Assembly (NCBI GenBank): GCA_013365365.1
Contig: JABVXU010000708.1
Span: 1-25,127, forward strand
Length of the DNA: 25,127 bases
Reading direction: 5' to 3'
Source: Cruorifilaria tuberocauda
Lineage: Eukaryota > Nematoda > Chromadorea > Rhabditida > Onchocercidae
Shown in pieces: positions 12,765 through 21,603 of this stretch; positions within the stretch are counted from its first letter, which is position 1; each line of letters begins with the position of its first letter. Below the pieces are notes generated by a model. The model worked only from the letters and a program-made list of their open reading frames with translations, was not told where the DNA came from and did not search any database. A program made the translations under genes and the position numbers.

Positions 12765-15700
12765 ATGGATGAAGCAATAACAGGTGATTTTATCGGAATT
12801 GATATCGGAACGACAAGTATTAAATGTTGCATTCTGGATAATAATAACCGGTAAGGTTCGATTCTTTTTTCTTCAGATAAAAAACGGCTAATATTATAAT
12901 TAGAAAACAATGGATGGTATAAAATTAAGTATGAAATCCGGTTTGCATTCAATTCCTTATTGAATCATAAAGTCGAATTCATTAAATACCTAATTAGTGC
13001 CTAGTTATTGAAAGTTTCCGAAATGTTTTTTCATCAAATTAAAATACACTTTTATAGAACCAATTTTAAAAGTGACAAAATGATTATTATGAATTAATTT
13101 TTTTTAACTTTTTTAATTAAAAAGTAATATGTAAATTTGTTCAAACACTTTGAGATATCTATTAGCTTAATTTTTACAAGTGGAAGTATTTATCCTTCAT
13201 AACTTAAAATTTAGGATACTTATGGAAAAATCAGCAATTCATGATGCATGGTTAAAGCATCAATCGAATTTACATCGTGAACAGGATCCTGTTAAAATAT
13301 TAAATATTTTACGTGATCTGATAAAATCTATGGAAGTAAAGTTATCATCAAACGTGACAGTAAGTATCACAGGACAGATGCATGGAATTGTTTTTTGGAA
13401 TGGAGAGGATTTAGCAAAAGGTTAAGAAGAAGAAAATTAAGCTATGATAAAATTTTGTTTATCAAATGATAAGAGTTACAATGAATGAAATATAATCGTA
13501 ATCATTGAGAAATGAATTTTTAGGTAAATTAACCTGTTCTCCGTTGATAACATGGATGGATGAAAGAGTACCAAGGGAATTTCTCGATTCTCTTCCAAGG
13601 TTTCATATCTATTTAACTTTCTTTTTTCTCTTTGCTTTATCAAAAACAATTTTGCATGCTTTATTCTGTATTTTTGTTTTCTACTAATTAATGAGTTATT
13701 TAATTGATATGTCTGATATTCTATTTTTGTTATCAATTATCAGTTTAATTGCGTGAATGTATTTTTCTTTTATTTACTCATTTTTTATTTGATTTTTTCT
13801 TTTTTTGCAAATTAACCGTATTTTTCAGATAATATTACTAATTAACAAGTTATTTAATGATATATTTGATATTGTTATGGTACAGGTGGGATTACGGTAG
13901 TTTGCATATCGGTTTTGGTATGGTAACCCTTGCATGGTTTCATTCCTCTGGTCAACTTAATACAGCATGGACCTGTTGCGGTACCATCATGGATATGGTC
14001 ATTTGCTACCTTTCACAAATTTCAAATGCATTTATTGGTATTCAGAATGCATATAGCTGGGGTTACTGTTCGTATGATGGTTATTGGACTGTATTGGTTA
14101 ATACATTTTTTTTTAATTCTCTTTCCTTTTTATGATATACTTTATTTGATCACGTAGCTTCACGTAAGTTTACGTATAATATTGAATTAATTATTAGCGA
14201 ATAGAAGCTTGGATGATCTTTCGTCGTAAAAAGTCTAAAAAGTTCAGATTAATTCCTTTTATTCATTGGAATTTCATTACTGAACGCCCCGCTCTCATTA
14301 GAGTTCCAGAATTCTGGACTTCATTACTGAATGACCCAGTCTAATTGATTTTCTTGAACTCCAATGATATTTTACATTTTATTGATATTTTAATTAACTT
14401 TTGCCTCGGTCCGGTTGGTGTGATATATCGCATGGGATGAAATATGAGATTCCCGAAGATTTTTCTTGAGAAAATTTTCTATACTAAATTTTTTCTTTGA
14501 AATATTTCATTTTAGGATGACTTGGTACCAATACATTTACTCCCAACGATTTGTTCATCGGAAAAAATTATTGGTTTGGTAAAACAAACTAATTTTGGCC
14601 TACCAATTGGTGCAAAACTTTTAGCATCCTGTGGTGATCTTCAAAGTACCATTTACCCATTGCTGGAACCTGGAACTGCTGGTACTTGAATTCCTACTAG
14701 TCTACTGCTTCATTTCTCAAACGTTTTGATATCATTTTAACAACGAGAAAAATATGTTTAAGAAAAATCAATTCGCATATTTTAATTAAACAGTTAAATG
14801 TTTTCCAACTTATTTCTATTAAATAAGGTTAATAGTTTTTTTTTTGGAAGTATAATTTTGAAATTGGAAAAATTTTTTGCATAGATTTTAATTTTGATTT
14901 AAAATAATTTGAGTGTTAGAGTTATTGATTTGATAATATTTTAATTCAATCTCTAAAACATGAAAATAACAATTACAAGTTTAATCAACCATGAAATATT
15001 GTTTCTAGCTAAATTTGAAGCTAATAAATTTACATTAAACTCAAAAACTTTTAGTTTACAGGAAGAGAAAGTGTAAATTTAAAATTTTGAATGAAAGCTA
15101 AAATTATTTCATTAATTATTCGAGCTGTTTTAGTTTTAAATTTGGGGACATCAGCACAGTTATGTTTGTTATCAATGATAAATCGAATAGCTTCTTCACC
15201 GCTTATCACAAAACCGTTCTTTGGTGAAACAAAGATAATTGTCGCAGCATCAATGAATGGCGGAAATGCAATTAATTTGATCGCAGAGGCATGCGATCAG
15301 ACTTAATTTCCATTTCTTGCAATTATCACGATTCGATGTATTACTTTTATTTCAATCGTTATCTCAAGCTGGAAGACTAAAACATTTCATAAATACTCCA
15401 AAGTATTTTCATGAATGATAGCGTTATTTTACAGAAAGTTGTTGAATGGGCCTCAAAACTCGTCTCAGGTACCAATAATCTACAGGTAGATTATGAAAAA
15501 TTAAATGATATATTAAATAAACCTGGAAAGCACTCATCATCGTCTACAATCAATGTTCAACCAGTGTTTCTACGTGAACGTGCGGATAATATTTCGTCAT
15601 ACATCTCTGGAATCAATTCATGTACCACTGTTGAAGAGGTATATTTAAGGAATTTTACGTCATTAATTTTAAGTTAGAAGCTTATACCACCAATGATAAT

Positions 15701-16386
15701 ACAGATAATAGACCTAGTAGCTTTTAGCTCTTGGTTTTTAGCTGGTACGAGTAAGGTAGATTCCGAGATTGTGATTGATGAAACAAAATTTGTAACCGAA
15801 ATCTAATTTTACACTTCCAAAAAGTTGTGTTGTTGAAATTAAAATTGTAATCAATAAAATTTCAAAATACTTTCTTTCAATAATTTCTTGCTTAATATTA
15901 AATTATTACTTTAACTTTTATGAAGAGAATCTTGTTAAAATATTAAATGTCTTACGTGACCTGATGAAATCTATGGAAGTAAAGTTATCATCAAACATAT
16001 GGACATATGCGCACAGGCTCAAAATCAAAATCTGATTATATGATTAAGCATGTATATATAATCGAATTTAAGCATTTCTTACAAATCTCATCGAATCATT
16101 CTTGAGAATTTAAATTTTAACTTTGTTTCAGTTGCTACATTGTACAGCTTCCGGGATTATTTCCAATCTATTTCGTTTTCTATCACCAAATCAGCTTCGA
16201 GAATGGGGAATTGAACGTATCAAATTAGCTGGAAATGCAAGTAAAAATTATTTCATCGATGAAATAATCCGTCAATGTCAAGGATTACTCGAAGTTTCCC
16301 TTTCCTCTTCGGTTCATGCATATCCGAAATGCAGTGCAGCATATGGTGCTGCACTGCATGCATTCCACTTTTCACATAACAAATAA
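12765..16386 (+). CDS. SHPK: Sedoheptulokinase-like FGGY carbohydrate kinase, 8 exons
   Basis: Complete 452-residue gene. Exons: 12765-12850, 13215-13420, 13524-13599, 13886-14096, 14516-14681, 15134-15288, 15435-15638 and 16132-16386; coding length 1359 nt, all junctions in frame. By family it phosphorylates sedoheptulose with ATP to sedoheptulose 7-phosphate, feeding the non-oxidative pentose-phosphate pathway in the cytosol. Visible: N-terminal FGGY lobe with phosphate motif GIDIGTTSIK (11-20), GQMHGIVFW (82-90), ITWMDER (106-112), FGM (133-135), GTIMD (155-159), QNAYSWGY (176-183) and GDLQ (233-236; Asp234 is the expected catalytic base). The C-terminal lobe has LNLGTSAQL (250-258), MNGGN (289-293), FLRERAD (345-351), EWGIERI (392-398), the nucleotide-binding LAGNASKN (400-407) and AAYGAALHAF (437-446). 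The pattern and length match animal SHPK more closely than glycerol or xylulose kinases. Position 175, just before QNA, is Ile where the human enzyme has Asp. Intron 6 uses a GC donor; without splicing, a TAA follows five codons on. All catalytic motifs are intact, so a functional kinase is likely; substrate is inferred from family. Confidence 0.93.
14273..14342 (+). repeat. 47-bp-period direct repeat and CCAGAATTCTGG palindrome in SHPK intron 4
   Basis: TTCATTACTGAACGCCCC at 14273 recurs with small changes at 14320. The perfect 12-bp palindrome CCAGAATTCTGG lies between the copies at 14306-14317. The C-rich patch is unusual for this AT-rich window. No coding meaning is seen. Confidence 0.6.
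15289..15434 (+). other. GC-AG intron (SHPK intron 6)
   Basis: The upstream exon ends ATC GCA GAG and the intron would begin GCATGC and end TTTTACAG. No GT lies between the last conserved codon and the in-frame TAA at 15304-15306. Joining at AG|GC gives INLIAE-KVVEW, which aligns without a gap to the human SHPK segment between GGN and the QW pair. The exon phase (0/0) is also kept. A GC donor is therefore the simplest reading. Confidence 0.8.
15933..15996 (+). pseudogene. 64-bp exon-2 fragment duplicated in SHPK intron 7
   Basis: These 64 bases match 13290-13353 inside SHPK exon 2 at 60 positions; similarity starts and stops abruptly. The four differences are all transitions. In the exon frame they give Ile to Val, one silent change and Ile to Met. 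No acceptor/donor pair of the right phase frames the copy and its flanks are not exon-like, so it is an exon fragment rather than a usable alternative exon. Confidence 0.9.
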
Positions 16387-16387
16387 A
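16382..16387 (+). terminator. AATAAA polyadenylation signal overlapping the SHPK stop
   Basis: The last codon and the stop (AAA TAA, 16381-16386) read AAATAAA with the next base, embedding a canonical AATAAA. If used, cleavage would fall about 10-25 bases on, giving an extremely short 3' untranslated region that excludes the pentamer satellite. A second AATAAA lies at 16835-16840, beyond the satellite. Confidence 0.4.
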
Positions 16388-16445
16388 TTTATGGAAGGAA
16401 AAAAAACAGTTGCAAAACGGACGATTGCGCTCTTCCTATTTCCAT

Positions 16446-16706
16446 TTCATACCATATCATATCACACCATATCATATCATATCATATTATACCATATCAT
16501 ATCATATCATGTCATACCATATCATATCATATCATGTCATACCATATCATATCATACCATATCATACCATATCATATCATATCATACCATATCATATCAT
16601 ATCATACCATATCATGTCATACCATATCATATCATATCATACCATATCATATCATGTCATACCATATCATATCATATCATACCATATCATACCATATCAT
16701 ATCATA
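16446..16706. repeat. Pentanucleotide satellite (ATCAT/ACCAT/GTCAT)n
   Basis: About 52 pentamers stay in register without an insertion or deletion. Units are mostly ATCAT, with ACCAT (14 times), GTCAT (4 times) and single ATCAC and ATTAT. Every GTCAT is directly followed by ACCAT, and every ACCAT by ATCAT, giving short higher-order blocks of two to five pentamers. Since 5 is not a multiple of 3 and no stop arises on the plus strand, all three plus frames stay open; the resulting His/Ile/Ser/Tyr frames are artefacts. A short outlier of the same repeat lies near 16855-16881. The array starts 59 bp after the SHPK stop. Confidence 0.97.
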
Positions 16707-16834
16707 TTTTTACATGTTATTTGTTATTCACTTGATAACATGAAATTGATATTGAATTTTTGAAGACTATCTTTAGGATCATCCGAAGGATAGTGATCTA
16801 TTTATTGCGTATTCTCATGAAAGAATCAATCTTT

Positions 16835-16840
16835 AATAAA
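16835..16840 (+). terminator. Distal AATAAA polyadenylation signal candidate for SHPK
   Basis: Canonical AATAAA about 450 bp after the SHPK stop. Use of this site would put the pentamer satellite inside the mRNA. AATAAA is frequent by chance at this base composition. Confidence 0.25.
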
Positions 16841-17296
16841 TTTATCGATTATCACAATATCATATCATGTCATATCATATTTATTACGTGATCTGAACAG
16901 TAATTGTGATAGGTGATATGATAAGAATATAATTGTTGTATTTCTCCTGTGCTTGCCTCTCTCTTTCCTCTAATCCTCTTAAATTACCTTCAATTTTCAG
17001 TATTCCTTTCGCTTCATTAGAATAGACAAGTTGTAAATAATATATCAGCCATTTCATGTATTACATTGCAAAGTATGAATTAAATACAAAAGCTAAGGAA
17101 TATTACTTCATACAGAGTAAAAATATGGTAATATGCTAATTGATAGTGATAATATGATAATAGAGTAAAAGCTTGATAAAAAATTTGATTCCTAAATGAA
17201 ATAATTTCAATGGATTTATCATAATCAATAGGTTTAATCAGTCAGTCAATCTATTAGCTGATTGCTTAAATAAGCCTATTATTTAATGTGGAAATT

Positions 17297-17636
17297 AAAT
17301 TAAATTAAAAAGTAAGTAACATGTTTGGTAGAATGATTACTGTAAATATTGAATCGAAAAGATTTTTACACATAAATTAAAGTTATAGTAATTAATAGGT
17401 TCGATGAATCTTTCGTAACTGATAAATTTATCACTAATTATCCAGCTTTCATATTACTTTATAATATTTAAAGAGATTTTAGGAATTACCATCAGATCTA
17501 AGTAATTATATTTAGAAATTTTTATACTTGCAAAAGTAATTATATCTGGGAATAATAATTTTATATATAAGAATCTTTCCGATCTAATATTTACATCTAA
17601 TATCACAAACATGTTACTTACTTTTTAATTTAATTT
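17297..17636. mobile_element. Foldback / MITE-like element with long terminal inverted repeats
   Basis: The outer 31 bp of the left arm (17297-17327, containing AAAAAGTAAGTAACATGTTTG) are the exact reverse complement of 17606-17636. After a ~20-bp poorly matching stretch, pairing resumes around TGTAAATATT, so the arms extend to about 17376 and 17560. The ~340-bp unit has no open reading frame and an AT-rich core, as expected for a non-autonomous DNA element or a foldback element. No clear target-site duplication is visible, because the termini lie in ATTAA repeats. Superfamily unknown. Confidence 0.65.
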
Positions 17637-17690
17637 CTTCAAAAATAGTCATATCTAGAAATTTTTGTACATGCAAAAATTATTTCACAA
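17499..17690 (+). repeat. Direct repeat around TAGAAATTTTTATACTTGCAAA
   Basis: A segment near 17503-17540 containing TAGAAATTTTTATACTTGC recurs in variant form (TAGAAATTTTTGTACATGC) near 17647-17685. The first copy is inside the foldback element and the second just outside its right end. This may mark an insertion into, or duplication with, flanking sequence. Confidence 0.5.
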
Positions 17691-18360
17691 AGAATCAAAA
17701 AAGTGATTAGTTAATTTTTCATTTACTTTTAATCATTTCATTCTATCAATCATTTGCTTATCATTCAACCTTTTCGTATTTTATATTTTTTTTTTGTATT
17801 TTCTAATTTATATTTTCTTTTACTTTTCATCTTCTTATCAGCCGATGAACAGCCAATTTAATTTAATCAGAAAAATTTATTCTAAAATTTTCTAATTAAA
17901 TCACTTTTTTAAAAACTTTAAGTTCCCTAAAGCAATGCATGCGTGTGTTAACTCGAATTTATAAAAGTTTTAACTTTTTCTCTTTTCATTTTTTTCGTTT
18001 ACAAAATTGGAACACAGAATTATAATAATGAAAAATTGCCAAAGAAGTTTAATCTTTTCTTATTTCATGCAAAATACTTTTAACCTTTTTCATGTGATTT
18101 CATTTGAAATCACTAATTTTTTTCCAGATTTAAATTTATTAATTCATCATTTGTGCTATAAAATTTTACTGAAATTGTTGATAAATTGATACATTAACAG
18201 CACTATATTTCTCCTTTTCATCTCTTCTTCTCGACATCAATCGAGGAATTAGGCCAATTCCCAAAAAGCAATTAGTAAACTTTTTCTTCCTCTGATATGT
18301 TTCGTTTTTTTTCTGGGTCGTTGCAAATTTTAGAAATACAAAATAAATAAAAACGGGATA

Positions 18361-18559
18361 CACGTATATATTACTTATATATAAGTATGCATCAATTATT
18401 GCAATTATTATAAAGGATTAGCAAAAATGAAATTTAAGCTTGTATCTAATCTTTTGTGAATAACATAAAGACGTAATACACGTAATATACGTGTGTGGTA
18501 CTTACATGTAAGTATGCATGACCAAGAATTAGTAAAAATGAAATTTAAGTTTGCATCTT
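18361..18559 (+). repeat. Diverged direct duplication carrying 14-bp palindromes
   Basis: Two blocks (18361-18448 and 18479-18559) share CACGTA near the start, a palindrome followed by ATGCAT, and the tail TAGTAAAAATGAAATTTAAG or its variant. The palindromes are ACTTATATATAAGT (18373-18386) and ACTTACATGTAAGT (18500-18513); both are perfect. The second block also has CACGTA-ATA-TACGTG at 18479-18493. It could be a regulatory site or a small element; nothing coding. Confidence 0.7.
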
Positions 18560-19238
18560 TTTAACGGAATTAAATAAATTTATATCAATAATAATAATAT
18601 CTTTTCTAATATTGTTTACTGTTTACTCTACAATATTGATTAAATTGATAATTTTTATTTGTAAATCAAGATTTCTTTATATTTAGACTATAGATGCTCG
18701 AAAATTCTGAATGTCGCCAGGTATAAATTAATTCTTAATTCTCTTCAATTATTATTGCTATCACCGCTATTTATCATTATTTACTACTATTATTTATTAT
18801 TATTTACCATAATTAATCATTATAATTTACTGCGATTATTTGTTATTTACTATTAATTATTATTATTACATTATTAATTATTATTAAATGATTTGCATTT
18901 TCGTCGAATTTATTGTAAATTCCTCCGAAACAGCCATATTCTCTGAGAAGTTTTCATATTCAAGTATTAATTTTTGATTAATTACAATGATAATTAATAA
19001 TAATTATAATGATAATTAATAATAAATTTAGTAGTTTTAAGATATACCGTACAATCAATTTTTTGTTTCTCTCTTTTCCTTTTTGAGAAACATTTCTAAA
19101 TGCTATTTAAACATATATCACCCCGTTAATTATTAAGCAATAATTTTGATTGCATAATCATTCTATGGTAAATTTGATTGCTAATCATTAATTAGAGTAA
19201 TTTCATATGGAATGCTAAAATTACCTTTTCGTCGTGAT

Positions 19239-19272
19239 ATTACAGTAATACTTTCTGTGTTATTACTGTAAT
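19239..19272. repeat. Perfect 12-bp inverted repeat with 10-nt loop
   Basis: ATTACAGTAATA (19239-19250) is the exact reverse complement of TATTACTGTAAT (19261-19272), separated by a 10-base loop. As RNA it would form a stable-for-AT hairpin. No tRNA, snRNA or microRNA features are recognisable. Confidence 0.8.
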
Positions 19273-20737
19273 TGCTTACCAAACACAATTATACAATTTA
19301 AAATTATGAAAAGAGATTAATAATGTGAAGTGATCCCACAACCATTGATCAAATCGCACTGTTTGCTCTGATATTTGCGATTTGCGTATCGTTGTGATGT
19401 GATGAGAATTCGCATTTGTCAAATTGAATTTTGTGCGAAAAATTGATGACTTTCTTATTTGTGCTATTTGCTCCATTTTAAAGATAATTAAGTAAAACAA
19501 AATATTTTTATCATATTTATCAATTCTGAAATAACTTAGACTAATTGAAGAGTTAAAATGAAAGTGAAAAAGGTAGAAGTGCATAAAAATGACAAAGGAC
19601 AAAGGTCAATTAATTAACTTATTTGTCATGGAATGGAAGTGACGAATGATTTTATCACACAGTACATTAACACTTTGCAAAACAGTATTTATTTTGTGAT
19701 TTGTCCTTAGTGAATTGTTCATTAATTGAATGATTCATTTGAAATTACACAATAAATGACAGAACAAAAGAACAAACTGATCAAAATGATAAAATGATAA
19801 ATCATTTATCACATACATATTTTTAACATGATCAAATTCGCAATTATGTGATAAAAAAATATTTTGAATTAAATTAGCTAAATTTAAATTAGAAAAAATG
19901 ATTCAAAAAATTTTTCATTTTTCATTATATATTGTCATCTATCCGTTTTTGTATCATGCAATTACTTCATCTTTCATATTTAACCTGTTTAATTTTTAAC
20001 CTAATTGAGTATTTAGGTATGTATTGAAATAAGTTTCAACTTAGAGATTTATTTTCAATATAATATTTCACTCAAATGCATCTCCTAAATACTTGGCTAC
20101 ATTTTTTCCTCTTCATACGCAATTATTAAGAATATCTCTAAGATAATAAATGATAATAGTTGAAATGATAATAATTTATAAGTAATACTTTATACTACTC
20201 AATTGAAGAAAGTAATGAAAAGTTATAAAAATTCGCATATTTCAAATATTTTGGAAAAGAAATTGGAATGACAATTAACGATACAATGATCCATTTACTA
20301 TCCTTCTGTATTACTATTATTTGATGATTACTACAATTTATTACTTATAATTCATTTCAGGTATTTCAAATATGACAATTATTGTTTGTAATAATTTTTA
20401 CAACGTGAAATTTTATAAATAACTTGAAACCTCAATGCTTTCTTAGTTTAATTAATGAGTGATAAGTAAACTAAACTGATAGCACAATAGACAGAATTAC
20501 TTCTAAAATGATAATTTGATATTAAATTAATCAAAATTTCGCCTTAAATTATTGATCGTAAATAGTCGAAAGGAAAGTAAATGGAATTAAAGTAAAGCGG
20601 AATTTTCAACCGTTTCTTATCACTTCACACTCTCTTATATCAATCTGATCTTTCCCCTCTATCATTTTGAACTAAATTAGTAAGATAATATAATTTTATT
20701 TCATCTCTCTTTTCCCTCTCAAACTACACAATAAGCA

Positions 20738-20828
20738 AAGGATAAAAGAGAGAGGGAGGGAGAGTTATATGAGAGATAAAGAGACAGAAAAGATAAAATG
20801 GGAGAGGGGGAGGGGAATACGGGGAAAA
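20738..20828 (+). promoter_or_regulatory. Purine tract with G-quadruplex motif upstream of a secreted-protein exon
   Basis: A strongly purine-biased stretch (AGAGAGAGGGAGGGAGAG and following) ends at 20800-20824 in four G tracts of 3, 5, 4 and 4 bases, separated by AGA, A and AATAC. This fits the standard G3+N1-7 quadruplex pattern and is conspicuous in a window this AT-rich. It lies about 75-160 bp before the ATG at 20898, so a core-promoter role is plausible but inferred. Confidence 0.55.
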
Positions 20829-20897
20829 TAAATTAGGGCAAGAGTATAACTTGACGGTTTGGGAAAACTCACGTTCCGTAAAACCTTAAACGGTTTG

Positions 20898-20997
20898 ATG
20901 TGTGTGATGAACAGTTCAGTGCTATTTTCATTCATCTATTCGGCTATCACTATTATCATCATATCAGTTGTTGCTAAGAACGATCATCCTTATTCAC
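20898..20997 (+). CDS. First coding exon of a secreted or membrane protein (partial)
   Basis: The ATG at 20898 opens 33 codons plus one base and ends exactly at a consensus donor, GTAAGTAT. A second in-frame ATG is at 20907. The translation begins MCVMNSSVLFSFIYSA, continues through an Ile-rich stretch (TIIIISVV) and then AKNDHPYS, so it has the shape of a signal peptide with a likely cleavage after Ala26, or a signal anchor. Composition is less AT-rich than its surroundings, and a purine/G4 tract lies just upstream. No acceptor precedes the ATG. I searched to the window end for a phase-1 partner exon and found none that convinces; the rest probably lies beyond a long intron or outside the window. 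The protein family cannot be told from the leader alone. Confidence 0.55.
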
Positions 20998-21390
20998 GTA
21001 AGTATACTTTTTAATATTACGTAATTTCACATTTCAATCATTCAATGTTGCATTATTTATGGAATATATCGAAAAATCTTTTAGTGATCAATTTCGTTTC
21101 ATAATCATAATGGATTATTGATTGATTGATTGTAATACTTTTACTCTGTGTCAATGATTTTCTAATTTTTAATTGATTGAAAGGAATTTGAAAGATTTTA
21201 ATTTCATGAATTCAAAGAATAGATTTCATTTCAATGTATCTCATGAAAATTGAAGATTGTCAAAATTGTATTTCTAAAATTATTTCATATCGTTAAAATT
21301 TAATACATTATTATTCATCATTTGCAATTAAAAGAAAATGATGAATAAGTAATAATAATTACGCATTATATATGATTTTTATAAGTAATT

Positions 21391-21603
21391 ATAATTTAAT
21401 ATAAATATAATTAATATAATATAATATGAATATGATTAATTATAATAGATATTGAAATATTCTTAAAATTAAGGTAATTGAATTGAATTGATCATAGATG
21501 ATATTTACAATCAATTATAATATAATTTAATATTAATATAATTAATATGATTAATTACAATAGATATTGAATATTCTTAAAATTGAGGTAATTGAATTGA
21601 ATT
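21391..21603 (+). repeat. Tandem duplication of a TAATTAATATAAT-rich segment
   Basis: The block starting ATAATTTAATATAAATATAA near 21391 recurs at 21522 with a deletion of roughly 18 bases. Both copies continue through AATAGATATTGA, ATATTCTTAAAATT and GGTAATTGAATTGAATTGA. The period is about 131 bp and the copies are clearly homologous. Confidence 0.8.

Larger units (their letters stand above)
16882..20897. other. Gene-poor AT-rich intergenic region right of SHPK
   Basis: I found no exon chain here. Minus-strand frames of 65 codons (18166-18363) and 108 codons (19276-19602) are open but lack motifs and typical splice or start context. Structured elements are listed separately: the foldback element, the palindrome-bearing duplication, hairpins and the purine tract. 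A TTATTATTA-rich simple stretch covers 18760-18895, and a 20-bp ATGATAATTAATAATAATT-type duplication lies near 18986-19026. Confidence 0.55.

Noticed and set aside
12855..12866. GGTTCGATTC resembling a tRNA T-arm / B box
   Set aside because: It lies just after the SHPK exon 1 donor; no A box, acceptor stem or anticodon arm can be placed around it.
13476..13736. 86-codon minus-strand and 60-codon plus-strand frames
   Set aside because: The minus frame is antisense to SHPK exon 3 and intron sequence; the plus frame is exon 3 read through into intron 3.
7102..16386. C1GALT1 and SHPK as an operon
   Set aside because: Same strand and possible trans-splice acceptors, but a 2-kb gap, no visible downstream-operon signal and unrelated pathways; not supported by sequence alone.
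16316..16763. Long His/Ile/Ser/Tyr open frames (up to 139 codons) on the plus strand
   Set aside because: They are produced by the pentamer satellite, which leaves all three plus frames open; no independent coding signal.
19276..19602. 108-codon minus-strand open frame
   Set aside because: Longest frame outside repeats and genes, but it has no motif, its start context and flanking splice sites are unconvincing, and it overlaps no conserved-looking segment. It remains a weak possibility.
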